Shown here in pieces: positions 21,076 through 33,174 of a stretch of DNA of 64,000 bases. This stretch comes from Sternotherus odoratus (lineage: Eukaryota > Chordata > Testudines > Kinosternidae), in contig JAVMKO010000020.1 in NCBI GenBank assembly GCA_032164245.1, positions 8,459,206 through 8,523,205 on the forward strand. Reading direction: 5' to 3'. The notes under the pieces are model-generated. The model ran no database searches. It worked only from the letters and a program-made list of their open reading frames with translations, and was not told the DNA's origin. Made by a program: the position numbers and the translations under genes. The stretch's first letter is position 1. Each line of letters starts with the position of its first letter.

Positions 21076-21928
21076 AAAGAAGAAACATTTTATAAACTTA
21101 GCTTAGATTGTAAATTCCCTTTTTATATGGAACCTAATGCGATCTGTTCCTAATCCAGGACTAGGGCTTCTAGGTACTCTGGTGATACAAGAAAGAGAGG
21201 AAGGATGGCTTGACATGCCAGGGTACAATCCACACCATGAATACCTATGTCACCCTTGCCCTGTAACGTGAGGTGCCCTTTGCAATGCTTTGCTGAGGTA
21301 GCCTCCAACCTGTTAGGTCAGTTTGCAAACTCCTTCCACAATCCAAGCTCCACCCACTTGACGCCACAGTGAGACACACGTAGATTCAGCAGGTCGTCAT
21401 CTTATGACAGGCTCCCTTCTTTTTTCTGATTCCAGTTTCCATGCTCCAAGGGACCATGTTAGGCTCACAAGCAAGATTCGTTAGTGGAAGCTCGATAACG
21501 ATCATTCATGATGAACGGGAATAGAACTCCAAAGTTCTGGGCCTGATTCTCCTGTCTCCTTGTGTAGTGACTTACATCAGTACAAAATACCCGTTAAGCG
21601 CGGCCAGATTGATCAAGTTGTTTTTATGCTCACTTTGCATCTTTGTCGGTAACTGTATAAGGTCCAAGGCAACAGAGAAATCGGGTTCTTTCTTTGTAAA
21701 AATGCCATTTAAAATAAAATGGTAGAGGTCCTCCAAACAGCACCTTGTATTCAGGGCAAACTGTGCAGTGTGTGACATCAGAGGAACTAGGCAGTATATC
21801 TAGTCTCAGTTTCTCAGCAATTGTAAATTGGTTTTAGTACACTGAATTCTGTCTTCAGTGGCTACACTGATTTACACACACTGAAGATCAGGCAGCTAGA
21901 GGTCAAAGCAGAGAACTTGGAATCCAAG
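21076..21928. other. Unannotated stretch
   Basis: No repeat or gene is recognised in this stretch. Confidence 0.4.
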
Positions 21929-22214
21929 GCCTGGTCTACACTGGGAGGGATCAATCTAAGTTATGCAACTTCAGCTACATGAATAACATAGCCGAAGTCG
22001 ACGTACTTAGATCGACTCACCACGGCAACTTCACTCTAGTAAGTCGACTGCTGCCACTCCCCGTCACTTCCACCTGCACCTCTCGTGACGGTGGAGTACA
22101 GGAGTCGACAGGAGAGCACTCGGGGTCGATTTATCGCATCTCGACTAGATGCAATAATTCGATCCCCTCTGGATCAATCGCTGCCCGCCAATCCGATGGG
22201 TAGTGTAGATATAC
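21929..22214. mobile_element. CpG-rich foldback MITE
   Basis: It runs from CCTGGTCTACACTGG to a reversed right end related in GT(C/A)TACACT. A 6-bp flank TCCAAG occurs on both sides (21923-21928 and 22215-22220). The interior repeats GTCGAC and CGATC motifs on both strands (AAGTCGACGTACTTAGATCG and ATTCGATCCCC), suggesting a palindromic core. Confidence 0.6.
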
Positions 22215-22220
22215 TCCAAG

Positions 22221-23192
22221 ACTCCTGGTTTACATTCCAGAGTCTTTCACTGACTTGCTTCAGTTCTTTCTGCAAATTATTTATGGCCATACATGGACCT
22301 CTCTTGAGCTCAGTTAAAACCAGAGCAACTCCATACTCTTTAGGTGAAGTTACTCTGGGTCGACATTGGTGTAACCTCTCTGCACCTTATTTCTGTTTAA
22401 GGGGATTAAAAATGTACCTCTCAGAGGTGTTACAGGGCCTAATTAACATTTTTAAGACTGAGTTCTGTGGAGAAAGATTCTATATATGTACAAAGCATCG
22501 GAGTGGTGGTGGTGTTCCAATTTGTGCTCCCGGAACTAAAGTTTAGTGCAAAGATATAGGAATGTTTCAGATGTCTGGGATTTGCACCGTACATCCAAAT
22601 TGGTAAATTTCTACAAATTTGTCTAAAAACGACACGAAAAAGTACAGTTCTACAAAATACAGGCGCCGTACCAAATTAGAAGAATAAAATTTTATTGTTT
22701 TACTTTGGGCACTTTTAGATTCAGAGGTGAAGATAATGAACCGGTATCTCACTGCAGTCGTCATCTAAGGTGCATGTTACAGTATCCATTATGCTATGTA
22801 AAGTCATTAAAATGATGGCTTTTTTCAGAGCCTGGCTGTAAAAAGTTTATTAGAATGTACAGCGTTATACAGTAAGGATGATTGCATGAGGCAAAACACA
22901 TAGAGCGAAAAGAATGTGGAGACCATAAAAATGTGATTTAGTTTTGGGAAAGTTTTGGCAGAAGATACAGGGAGAGGTAGCTGAGATTTGGCCTTTACTG
23001 AAGCACTAGCTATCAGTACTGTTCAGCCAAATACATAAATACTCCCCAGTACCCTGCATACAATATGGAATCAGCATTTTTTCTCAGTTCAGGCATGTGT
23101 GCGTACAGTGTTCTGGATAATATGGAATTTTAACAGAAACAGGAGGCCCACATCCTCAGATGCACAAATCTGACTTGAACTTGAACTATGCT
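22221..23192. other. Unannotated stretch
   Basis: No gene or repeat is supported. The frame extending from 22085 to 22546 starts within the preceding MITE and has no domain. Confidence 0.4.
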
Positions 23193-23314
23193 TAGGGTTG
23201 TCAATATGGTCAGACTTATTCTTGGAGGTTTCATCACCTGACACAATCTTCAATTGAAGATTCATCTTTCTTTCCTGGAGACTCCAGGACAGTCCTGCAG
23301 GGTTGGCAACCCAT
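23193..23314. mobile_element. hAT-type MITE, copy of the 28365-28487 family
   Basis: It begins TAGGGTTGTCAA and ends GGTTGGCAACCCAT, with the shared interior GGAGGTTTCATCACCTGACA and CCTGGAGACTCCAGGACAGT. The flanking 8-mers do not match, so the TSD has decayed or the ends are slightly misplaced. Confidence 0.65.
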
Positions 23315-23744
23315 ACGTGTGGCTTCACACCACCAGAGGATCTGCGCCATTATTTTCCTTGTTTTAACGAGAGTCCCTGGAGCATGTTTGATTTCAACAC
23401 GCCGCCTCCTTAGCACCTGGCTAGTGCAAACTCCGCTGACTCGGGTGAAGTCACTCCTGATTTACACTAATGTAACTAAAATCAGAATCAAGCCCCCAAA
23501 TAGTGATCAGGGAATGCATGAATTTAACAACCGGCTCGTATGTAATATTCACCCAGCTCGGGAGGTCCTGTTCCCTTTTTGCCAGTGCCCTTCTGCAGTA
23601 GCCCTGTGTGCAGGAGGAGTTGTATGCGGATGGGTTGTGGAGCTGGGCTCTGTACTGGCTGAAGCAAAGTAGTTGAGGCGAATCAGATGAGGAGCCATTG
23701 GATCTGTGCAGGGATTTGGTGGCTCCAAACCCTTGCAACTGGAG

Positions 23745-24110
23745 ATGTCATGGGGTGTACAGACCCCCGACTGTTCCAGCTGCTAATGAATTAACAGGGA
23801 GGCTAACTGCCTCCTTAGCTGCGGCTGGTTGGTGCCCCTGTTACAGATGGGGGGATAAAATGGCTGCAAGCTAGACAAGAGAGGTGGTGGTGGAGAGCAG
23901 GGGCCTTCAGCAACAGATTAGCAAGAGGCTGATGGACCTTCAGGACAAGAGGATCACAGAGTGTGAGCCTGGGGAAACAGCCTGCTGGAGGGGTGTGGTG
24001 GGAAGCGGTAGGGAATGATTAGACACTGGTGCCAACTGCTTCCCTACAGGTTCCCCTGGGTTGGAGCCTAGAGGTGTGGGTAAGTCTGGGGTCTCCTAGG
24101 TGACTGGCTG
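23745..24110 (+). mobile_element. Possible LTR-like segment
   Basis: This GC-rich stretch starts near TGTCATGGGG. It has a TATA-like GGGATAAAATGG near 23850-23861 and a GGAGGCTAACTGCCTCC palindrome at 23799-23815. The layout resembles an LTR promoter region. Ends and TSD are not identified, and it could equally be unique sequence. Confidence 0.28.
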
Positions 24111-25299
24111 CACCGGGGAAAGCTGAGGAAGACTTTCCCTAACGCCTGCTCCACTATGGGAATGGGGGGGGGGTGTGATATTGGGGGGCTGTGGATGCTA
24201 TTTTGGGGAGGACTGAGGAGAAGATCAGGTGATAAGAGCAGAGACTTGGAGGCCTGGTGTGTTAGTGAAGGATTCCATCCTTCTAACTGCCTGAAGAATC
24301 CAAACTACAGCCTGGTGCTGAAGGAGTTAACTTAGCCTAGAGCGAGTAATGTGAGCACTGGATAACTGAGCCTATGGGTAGACAGGGAATGGGTTCCTCG
24401 AGTCCAGTATGTCTAGCTGAGCTGGATGGTATCACTCCATGACACAAGGTCCATAAAGGCGACAGTGTGGCAATCATGTCTTTGCCAGGAATGCTGCTTC
24501 AGGGAGAGTAGTTGGTGTTCTTGTCCATCCTCCTGCCCATGCTGGTTTGTACCTCCCAGCTTATTCTCAAACGGCTCAATCAGTGACGGTTCTGTCACAG
24601 TTATTCCCCATGGGAGACCTTGAGCCCTTCTCAGTGACAGGATACTGGATAGGACGGATGATTGGTCAGATTTCAGTGTACCTAAAACTGGTTTGTGCAT
24701 CTCCTGTAGTTGAAGTTTGAGAGCTAGTATAATTGAGATCAAACAATCCTTATCAATGAGTTATGTAATAATATGCCAACAGCATCATTTAATATGCAAG
24801 ACATCTTGGGGGTTGTTTTAGTCTGTGCCAGTGTGCAGAATGTAATAAAATGGGATAAGTAGTAGGTATTTCACAGAAGAATTATTTACTGTACAATAGT
24901 GACATGCCTTAAATGTTACCAGACAATATCTCACAAGATTTACTGTAAAAAATCTCATGGCAACTCTATATTGGGCCATTGTGTAAAAAGGAGAATTGTT
25001 GCTAGATAAAGTAAATAGTACTGATATCTCATAATATATTTGACCATAACTCTGTATTTACTGCTGATCACCACTGCCGTGATAATGAAAAGGAAATTAA
25101 TCTCTGGGACAGGTTAAATGAATGCAAACTAGCACAGAGAGACTAGCACAGAGGAACATAATGCACACAGAAAGTTCAGCCATTGATACACAGAATACAA
25201 AACAGAGAAAATATGCAACAAGTATTATTCATATCCTCTTTGGCTCAGAAAGCAGGAAAGGGTCTATAATTTCTGGCTAAGCCTTGAGCACAGCTGTGC
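24111..25299. other. Unannotated stretch
   Basis: It includes a run of G at about 24164-24173 and appears unique. The frames at 24413-24742 show no domain. Confidence 0.4.
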
Positions 25300-25612
25300 G
25301 ATTTACAGATTTTAAAATATTTATTTTGGTTCTCTGGCAATTAAAATATCTGTTTGGCTCAAACCAAAAACATTTTTTATGAATCAAAAAGTAAACCAAC
25401 TCAAACAAAGGAAAACCCCTAAACATTTTGTTCTGATTTAGAGCATTTTTAAACCATTTTTAACTAGTTTTAAATACAACCAAAGGAAAATTTGAATGGA
25501 AAGTCATTTTAATATTTAAAAAATGCATTTAGTTTAAAAAAAAAAGTCCAAACATTTCATTTTTTTAAAACAAAAACAATTTGGTAAAATCAACACCAAT
25601 TCATTAAACATT
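25300..25612. repeat. A/T-rich self-complementary sequence, possible MITE
   Basis: Dense AAAACATTT, TTTAAAA and CCAAACATTTC phrases on both strands resemble the interior of the 3322-3752 element. No ends could be placed. Confidence 0.3.
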
Positions 25613-25734
25613 TGCGTTGCCAAATCTGCTTTGCCATTGGAAAAGGGTTTGGGTCAATTTTTTGTTCCTGAGAACCTCAAGGGCCCAACCAATGGTTGAT
25701 CAAAAGGCTCCTGTTGATTTAAAAGGGCTTTGGA

Positions 25735-25935
25735 TCAGACTCTCAATTCTTCCTGGGGTAGGTGCCATATCTATGTGTGGTAAGACACAACCTCAGCCCT
25801 CAGGAGCTCACAATCTAGATAGATGGGACAGACTGAGAGAGGAAGAATTGTTGTTCCCATTTTACAGATGAGGAATTGAGGCACGGAGAGATTGTGACTT
25901 GTCCAGAGTCACACAAGGGTTTGAAAATTCCATTG
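25735..25935 (-). repeat. MIR-like SINE, antisense
   Basis: Landmarks are AACCTCAGCCCTCAGGAGC, CACAATCTAGATAGATGG, CCATTTTACAGATGAGGAA and AGAGTCACACAAGGGTTTG. The tRNA-like head is truncated. Confidence 0.65.
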
Positions 25936-26611
25936 CGACCACGTTGGCTCTGCTCTAGTGCTGTAATAAGGGCCACTTATTTTAAGCCACTCTCTATGTA
26001 TGTTCCTAGTACTATCCCCTGCTCACTTTGCTCGAGGGGGCAATCCCACCATAGTCAATGGTGTTGCTCACACAAGGGCTGCAAGATCAGATGTCGTATG
26101 TGCTCCTCTATTCTAACTACTGTGTCCTTTTTTTCCCTTTACTATTACGCGTTCATAATGTTCCGGAATGTACCGAGAGCTTTAAAAATCAGTGAAGGAT
26201 CTTTTAAAAAAAATAGAAACGAGCATGCGCCTCAATAGTTTGCAAGCATTTGGCAGCTGGAAGTTTATTTTCAGGACGCCATTCTGGGGATCATAGATAA
26301 TGAGGGCTCACAAACATGCCTGTCTTCTGCAAACCAATAAACTGTGGCACCGTGATTTGCATGTACCCAGCTATCATCTATGCAGTTTTATCCGCAACCT
26401 CCCCAGGAGCTGGTTCTACAGGTGGGAGTGTATTTGTTCAACTGAGACACATGGACCATGGAAAATCTGTCTAGGATAGATTTTGCAGAGAGAGAGAGAT
26501 AAACCCTCAGTACTTCCCTTCATATTGCTTTTAATATAGCACCAAGTACAAAAGAAGGAACAAACTGTTCAATGCCCAAACCAGAACTCTGCGGTGTAAT
26601 AAGCCAATATA
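25936..26611. other. Unannotated stretch
   Basis: No gene or repeat is recognised. Confidence 0.4.
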
Positions 26612-26845
26612 ATTGGAGAGCAAGGGTGGTTACGGCAGTGGACTGGGACATGGGAGATCAGGTTCAATGGTGACCTGGGGGAGGTCACTTAATCTCTGTG
26701 CCTCGTTTCTTCACCTGTAAAGTAAGAATAATCTTTTTCTCTCTGTTTCGATGGCATGATCTTTGGGACAAAGACTTTCTCTTATGCATGTGTACAGCAC
26801 CTGGCGCATGGAGCTCTGGTCTCGGCTGGGGCTTTAGGCATGACT
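26612..26845 (+). repeat. MIR-like SINE with L2-type end
   Basis: The sense order runs from CAGTGGACTGGGACATGGGA and a box-B-like AGGTTCAATGG to GAGGTCACTTAATCTCTGTG, then to GTGTACAGCACCTGGCGCAT. The last phrase is an L2-like 3' end. Confidence 0.65.
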
Positions 26846-27299
26846 GAAATAGAAACATCTAAACATGTCACAGGCTATATTTGATGTATTCAAGGACCAT
26901 TGTCATCTGTCTGCCTTATTTTTTATGCGGAACAGTATCTTAAAGGGATATATTCCATGAGGAGGACCAAAAACATCTCAGACATCTTAATCTCAAATTG
27001 CCTCACTCCTCAGTGCCTATCTTATTAAATGTTTTTGCTAATTTTAACAATTGGGATTGTGTCCAAAGGAGGGAGGAAGACAAAAATTGTATTCTTCTGT
27101 CACTTCTTTGCATTAAGGAACACAAATATAAACAGGTTTTTTTACGAGATCAAATGTTGTAATAAAAATAACACTGGGCTTTTAAATACCAGTTTTCATT
27201 CATAGCTCTTATGAAAAGTGATAAACACTATTAACCCCTTTACAGATAAAGAAGGCACATTGGACCAGGTCCTGTGCCAATGTAAATCAGTGGGAGTAC
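26846..27299. other. Unannotated stretch
   Basis: This is unique AT-rich sequence with no gene support. Confidence 0.4.
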
Positions 27300-27312
27300 A
27301 CAGCTAAGGATG

Positions 27313-27434
27313 ACGAAGTGGATATTAGCCCACGAAAGCTTATGCTTCAATACTTTAGTTAATCTTTAAGGTACCACAGGACTCTTTGTTACCTCTGCTA
27401 TTCCAGACTAACACGGCTACCTCTCTGATTCTTG
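27313..27434 (+). mobile_element. Short Penelope-like 3' end with 13-bp TSD
   Basis: This 122-bp piece contains AGCCCACGAAAGCTTATGCT, a CTTTAAGGTACCACAGGACT phrase, and CAGACTAACACGGCTACCTC near its end. It is flanked by exact 13-bp repeats ACAGCTAAGGATG at 27300-27312 and 27435-27447. It is 5'-truncated and non-coding. Confidence 0.85.
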
Positions 27435-27447
27435 ACAGCTAAGGATG

Positions 27448-28364
27448 TGACCCATGGAGTTCAACGCTTATCCTTTCAAAAGTGACCATTAATTGTGAAT
27501 GGCCAATGTGGGATGATCAGGGCCTGATTTGAGCACTAACAGCTCTCATTGTTCAATGTTCAAAGGAGAGGTATCTCCAAAATCCACATCTGTGAACATC
27601 CCAAAGTTCAGGGATGTTTGGAATGGAGTTTTCTTAGTTAGCCCATGTTCAAGAGAAGGGACCAGGATCTTTGCCACTTTCAAGTGGCATAACCCCCCCT
27701 TGATGTTAAAGGAGCCACTTGGCTCTGCTCCAGCTGAGGATCCAAGCCCTTTGCAAAATGTGATTCTAGAACCAGGTTTGGATTCTGAACCCCTTTCCAC
27801 ACAGACTTGAGGTAGCATCCAGAAGCTGGGATAAATTTGGACCAGCCATTGAAAATGACAAACAATCCTGGTATGAAGCTTGCGCCGCACACTGGGGGAA
27901 CAAGTGGTTCAGTGCATCTAGCTGTGCAGTAGGAGTCGGAGCAGAGAGGACCTTGCACATGTGTTTAGAGGTGAGCTTTTGAACTGCACTGTGGTGGCTT
28001 CATGACATGCCCGCAACCCTGTGTTGGACAATGGCTTGGAATAGATACTCTTCATTCAGCAGCATAGACACTGAATACAGTAGTAGCCTGGAGTGTCTAA
28101 TACTTGATTATGCTGACAATTATTCCCCCCTCCCACACGCACGCACACACACACTTATTCTTAAGACTTTTTGGAATGCAAAAGAGGCAGCCACTGGTGA
28201 GACACCGTTTGTGACTTGTGTCATTGTTTTCTCGTCTGGGGTTTTAAATCATGCTTACCAGACCCTTCGCGGCCCCCTCCAAAAGCTCCACTTCCACAGC
28301 CACCCCCACACGCTTTGGCAAGACTGTACAAGAGGAAGACGGAAATGGTTTATTCTAATGTCAT
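27448..28364. other. Unannotated stretch
   Basis: It holds an (AC)n run at 28134-28154. Overlapping frames at 27529-27960 on both strands show no domain. Confidence 0.4.
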
Positions 28365-28487
28365 TAGAGTTGCCAGTTTTGGTTGGATGTATCCCTGGGG
28401 ATTTCATCCCATGACATAACCTTTAATTAAAGATTAATCTTTAATTCCTGGAGACTCCAGGCCAATCCTGGAGCGTTGGTAGCCCTA
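28365..28487. mobile_element. hAT-type MITE with 8-bp TSD
   Basis: This 123-bp element has inverted ends TAGAGTTGCCA and (reversed) TAGGGCTACCA. Flanks are AATGTCAT (28357-28364) and AATGTTAT (28488-28495), matching at 7 of 8. Its interior AATTAAAGATTAATC is nearly palindromic. It is the same family as 23193-23314. Confidence 0.85.
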
Positions 28488-28919
28488 AATGTTATGGAAG
28501 AAGGAGGAAAGATTTATTCTCCCTGACAAATTATCTGATCATTGTGAATGGCTATTGCAGGGTTTCTGTATCTTTTCCCCTTGAGTGCTATTGATTATTA
28601 GTTCTTTGTGACAGCTGATTTTGTTTGATGCATAAGGATGCTGATGCTTGATGATAAATGAGACTTTATTGTTAAAAGTCAACGGTGTGTTTTCCAGTAG
28701 TATCTTTCCGATCAGATGTCGGATGTGCAGTATTACGTGTTTGTCCTCTGCATTCTCCTTGGTTTCTAAATTAATTTAACTTGGATGATAAATTTATGGG
28801 AGTGTCGTTTGTGTGTTTTGGTTCTTTGGTTTGAACTTCCTGCGATCCGCCCTATTTGTAGCCTCAGGGGGATTCTTTGGTTGAGGCAAAAACTTTTCCT
28901 TTGGTTAATTCAATGAAGC
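28488..28919. other. Unannotated stretch
   Basis: No repeat or gene is recognised. Confidence 0.4.
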
Positions 28920-29075
28920 GGACCTCTGTTGAATTCCCAGCTCCATCGTAGACTCCTTGCATGACCTTCGACAAGGCTTTTATCTCTGTACCTCGATTCC
29001 CCATCTGTAAGTGGGGATAATGATACTTCCTTTGTACGTCTTATCTATTTGTCTCATAAGCTCATTGGTGCAGAG
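28920..29075 (+). repeat. MIR-like SINE
   Basis: The sense core shows GCATGACCTTCGACAAGGC, CTCGATTCCCCATCTGTAAG and TGGGGATAATGATACTTCC. The head is degraded. Confidence 0.6.
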
Positions 29076-29084
29076 ATTAGCTCA

Positions 29085-29373
29085 CTGGGTATATTTACAG
29101 TTGGGGGGGGGAAATACAGTCGGCAGTGAGTCTGAGACATGGGGTCTACAGACTGGGTCTCCCTTTACATCAGTAAAAATAGCCATGTAAACATTGCGGC
29201 GTGCGCTCTGAAGCCCAGCTAAGGGGATGGGCCTCAGACTTGCTCCAGACTGAGCAGGAATGTCTGTGTGGTTGTTTTTAGCACTGGAGCGGGAGCCTAA
29301 GTCTGTAGACCCAGGCTCTGAGAGTCGCTGCCATGGATTGATTGATTTTTTTGGCAGAGTAGGTGTCCCTGTA
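29085..29373. mobile_element. Degraded long-TIR MITE
   Basis: The left end CTGGGTATATTTACAGT and the reversed right end AGGGACACCTACTCTGCC resemble the GGGTATGTCTACACTG-type ends of the 19191 and 42301 elements. Inverted phrases GTCTACAGACTGGGTCTCC and TCTGTAGACCCAGGCTCTG pair across the interior. The TSD is not preserved. Confidence 0.45.
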
Positions 29374-30655
29374 CTCTAAATTGGTTCAGTGTCTGCGACG
29401 ATGGTCCCCCATTGTGATTCATAATTCATAAAGCAGCGTGGCGTACCCAAGGTATGTAAAATGGAGCTGCGATCGTCCATTGAAGTCTCATGGAAAGGGA
29501 CGGAGCAGTGGGGGATTATAAAGTGGTCCTTTAACAACATTGGGAATCAGTGTAACAGCTGGAATGCACATCATGATTGCTGTGGGCTGGGCAAACTGCC
29601 ACTGCTGTCAATGAGGAAGTGGAGTCAGGAGCACCAAGGTGGGTCCGGCGGTTATTACACACCCATCGGCACAGTCATCCTTAGAACCACCAAGCTAAGA
29701 GCAGCACTTTGAGTAAAAGGTGGGTAACTAGAAATGAGTGAGAGCAGGAAATCCAGTTCTGGCGGCACATTAACCCTGAAAGACACTCACTTTCCCCAGC
29801 ATAATAGCAACAACTATAGAGACCGGAGGGAGTTAGATGATCTGGTGTGAAAGGGACTGACTGGGTAACGAGATTTGCAGAGCTGGAGGTGTGAAAATGA
29901 GCAGGCGGGCTTGGTTGGAGAGTGCGGGAGAGAACGGGAAATCAAAATACTGTGTTTGGCATCCAGGATGAAATTCTGTCTCCATTCTAGTCAGTGTCAA
30001 AACTCCCATTGAGTTCAGTGGGAACAGGATTACACACACACACACACACACACTACACTGCCCAGGGCTTCTCTGGACATTCATTCTGATAACCATAGGA
30101 AAGTATCATTGAGTATTACTTGACCAGTATCCAGTTCATCTCATTTTGCCTCGCCTTAGCCCTTTTAGGAGTGTTTTTATTTATTGCCTGAGTTAGCACC
30201 AGGGATGCGTATGGCATTGTACAACACATTACAGATGCAGGCTGAAGAGCTTCCAGTAAAAAGCCCCCATCCTGCAAAGGGATCCTCCCATCAACTCCCC
30301 ACAGATGGCAGGGTTTCTGCATCTTTGCTGGTGAGGGGAACGAAGAGGAGCCCTCACAAAGGGAAGGAAAAGGGAGAGGATGGGAGGGTTGTGTGGTTAC
30401 TGAGGAAGCTAAGGAAATTCTGCCTTCTGCAGAGAAGACCGGCACAAATCTATGCACTGCTTACCTCCTACTTAGGCCCATTTTCCATGCAAGCCATGTG
30501 AGTACATCAAACAGATTCCTAGTGCTTAAGAGAGACTGAAAGTGCCACCGCGCTGGTTTTTAGACTGGATTGAAAGTCATGTATAGACATTAGTGAAGGT
30601 GGGAGTTTGCTGTTTTAGTTTATTTTCGGTTCACTTCTTTGATAGATCTGTTTAT
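29374..30655. other. Unannotated stretch
   Basis: It includes a (CA)n run at 30032-30052. Frames at 30116-30501 on both strands have no domain. Confidence 0.4.
30032..30052. repeat. (CA)n microsatellite
   Basis: This is a pure dinucleotide run. Confidence 0.95.
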
Positions 30656-30910
30656 TAGGAAGGAAGGATGGCCTACATGTTAGGGCACTAACCTGAAACG
30701 TAGACTGGATTCAAATCCCAGCTCCGCCACAGATTTCCTATGTGACCTTGAGCAAGTCACTTAGCCTCTTTGTGCCTCAGTCCTGCAACTGTAAAATGGG
30801 GCTCATAGTGATTCCTTACTTTGCAAGGGCGTAGTGAGGATAAATGCATTAACAATTGGGAGGTGCACAGATATGATTATAATGCAATAAGTACCTAAGA
30901 TAGACGATAG
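30656..30910 (+). repeat. tRNA-derived MIR-like SINE, near full-length
   Basis: The head reads GGATGGCCTACATGTTAGGG, and GATTCAAATCC is a box-B-like motif. Then come TATGTGACCTTGAGCAAGTC, GGATAAATGCATTAACAATT and a tail GTACCTAAGATAGA. It is the best-preserved SINE of this type in the window. Confidence 0.8.
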
Positions 30911-31806
30911 GAATCAGGAACAAAGATAATGGCTACAAAATATTGTTTTAAAATATCAATGGATGACTAAATGCCACGTGTTTCCCCCAAAAAATTCAAA
31001 GAAAATGTCATGAAGGCATGAAAAACAAATCATCTTGTGACTAAAATCTTAAGGCCACCCAGTTTGTTTCCAGCTTAAGTCACGTATCTGTAAAAGCTGC
31101 CTGGGAAATGCTTTCCAGCATTGCATGAATACTTTAAGAGCTCTTCAGAGAATGCTCAGCGTGACAGTAAGGAGCGAACAATGTACCATACTCAGGGCTT
31201 TACAGAGTCTTTCTTCCGAGGCGGTTGTCACAAGCATAGGAATAATGCATGATGTGCTTGAAGAACAGAGTGAGTTATCTACGGAGTTTCAAAGGCAGGA
31301 TTTTTACAATTACAGCTGCACATGGGGCAATCTGTAGGCAGATTAGAGAGTTCGAGTAAATGGCGGATTGACTTTTCTCTCGTGGGTTTCTTGTTCCGGA
31401 ACCCATGGAGAAAGAAGAATGATAAAATGTAAACATCTGCAGCTAAGACTCAGGCAAGAACGGAGATGAGTTGGGGGGTTTCTTTTTGCTGAACACATTC
31501 CCAGTTTACAAACCTGTTTTCTTTTACTGTATGATCTCTGAATGAAAAATTCAGCAGCAAGGAGGAAAAGCAGACTATGAATATTATAAAGGAACTCTGA
31601 GTACTTGTATCTAATATGAGGCCCTGATGAAACAAATGAAAATTGCCCTTGGAGGATCAGAAACATGCAGATGGGCATTTCTGTAAGTGAACCTGTAGGG
31701 TACGTAACGGATACATGCTTTGACAGGAACCACAGGTGCTATTGTACCACAATGACACATGGATGAGATCTGGTAGCAACGGTGTGACTCTTTCAAAGGG
31801 AACTTA
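30911..31806. other. Unannotated stretch
   Basis: This is unique sequence. Short frames at 31125-31337 and 31343-31678 have no recognised domain. Confidence 0.4.
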
Positions 31807-32265
31807 GTGACTCACAAGGGGGACTCAGGTGCCCAACTCCCACTTCAAGCACGTAAGTCCAACATGTAGGTGCCACTGGGATTCACAAAACCTGTTCGGT
31901 TGCCATCGCACGCTGTACGCACTGAAGCTCACTAGGTGCCTACAGTTCTGCTGTTAAAATCCCCACAGCTCGGCACCTAACTAAGCCCCCGCGGGATTCA
32001 CAAATGAGGTGTCCTGCCACCTCACTCGCCTTCGGGGCCTGCTGTGGTAGGTGGTTCAGAGCTCGCTTAACCATGCACAAAATGGCAGGAAGAGGAGCTG
32101 CTGCTGCTGTATATCCAGTAGGTCAGTGCTTAGCCTCCTTGTCTAGATGTGGGAGATTGAGGTTCAGTTCCACCCCTCACCCCCCAAGTCCTGATGTGGG
32201 GAAGGAACTTGAACCCAAGTCTTAACTCTCAGGTCAGTTCCTTAACCAATCAGATATCGCAAAGT
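31807..32265. mobile_element. Foldback element with tRNA-like arms (copy 2)
   Basis: The left end TGACTCACAAGGGGGACTCA is a diverged version of the 60541 terminus. An internal arm carries GGTTCAGTTCC (32161-32171, box-B-like). Its inverted partner reads GGAACTTGAACCCAAGTC near 32204-32221. The right end is missing. Confidence 0.5.
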
Positions 32266-32356
32266 GGGTCTTTCTTAATCTCTCCTGTTGAAACTGCCCC
32301 ACTGGGTATCAATAAATACTCAATGGATCAGGGAAAATGCATGATGTTATAGCCAG

Positions 32357-33088
32357 GGCCGGCCTTAAGTGTGGGTAAAGTGAGCAAAGGCCAGGGGTGC
32401 TGTTATAAACAGGGTGCCCCTCGTTCTGCTGGTGTCCTCAGCCCCAGGGATTGGGACAATCTTGCTGCATTGTCTCCTGATTGTTCTAAATTTACAGATA
32501 AGCTATAAACGTGGCTTTAATTGGCGCCGGTATATATTTTTTCTTTCTTTGTATAACAGTTAGATGCTCCTGTCAGCTAATTCCTAAGTTATGACCTGTA
32601 AAAGCCCTGGGGTTTTCAGGTGCTTAAGTAGTCCCTGAAATCTTGGCTAAAGTTTCCTCCCACCCCCCCTCAAAGTCTGAAATGGCTCCGTGGTGAGACA
32701 GGAGTGGCCAGAGGGCAGTAGGAGGGCCAGGGGCTCTGGCAAGCTGCAGCCCCCGTGTGACAGGTACCACAAGCCACGGCAGCAGTGCAGAAGTAAGGGT
32801 GGCCGTTACACCATAAGCTTTGCCACCCTGGCTTCTGCACTGCTGGTGGTGGTGTTGCTGTTGGAGCTGGGTGTCCGGCGAGTCCCCATCAGTATCAAAC
32901 CGCCCTGTCGACGCTTAATTTGTGCCACGCCTGAGCTCTGGCATCTCTTTCAATACAAATTACACCCTGGGGGAGGCAGCAGGAACTCAGAGGTGATGGG
33001 GGGGGGGAGCCCAGGAAGTCCATGGGGGCCAGGAGTGATGGGGTTGAAATGCCAAAATACAAGTTCACCCAGGGTTTCATTTCCCCTA
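32357..33088. mobile_element. Probable hAT-type element with internal inverted repeat
   Basis: The left end is CAGGGCCGGCCTTAAG. A matching reversed end CTGGGCCAGCCTTAGG lies at about 33085-33100 and overlaps the next SINE, so the right boundary is ambiguous. The interior has arms of about 25 bp at 32779-32803 and 32822-32846 that pair with roughly two or three mismatches. The plus-strand frame at 32690-33142 lies within it and is not considered a gene. Confidence 0.5.
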
Positions 33089-33170
33089 AGGCTGGCCCAG
33101 CAGTTAGGACACTGTCCTGGAAGGGGGAGATCTAGATTCTAGTCCCCATTTTCCCATGCATATTTAAAAC
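33089..33170 (+). repeat. MIR-like SINE head
   Basis: GGCTGGCCCAGCAGTTAGGA and AGATCTAGATTCTAGTCCCC match the tRNA-like head of the 10503 copy. The rest is missing. Confidence 0.5.
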
Positions 33171-33174
33171 ACAC

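Noticed and set aside
20597..21153. Plus-strand frames of 108 and 163 codons
   Set aside because: Two overlapping frames with low-complexity content; the region reads better as an antisense LTR-like segment.
13611..30052. CRISPR-like spaced repeats
   Set aside because: The regular repeats are simple microsatellites; no direct repeats with unique equal spacers, and the DNA is vertebrate-like.
33092..33105. Right end of the 32357 hAT element at GGCTGGCCCAG
   Set aside because: The same bases are the start of a SINE head, and no matching 8-bp flank was found, so the boundary was left open.
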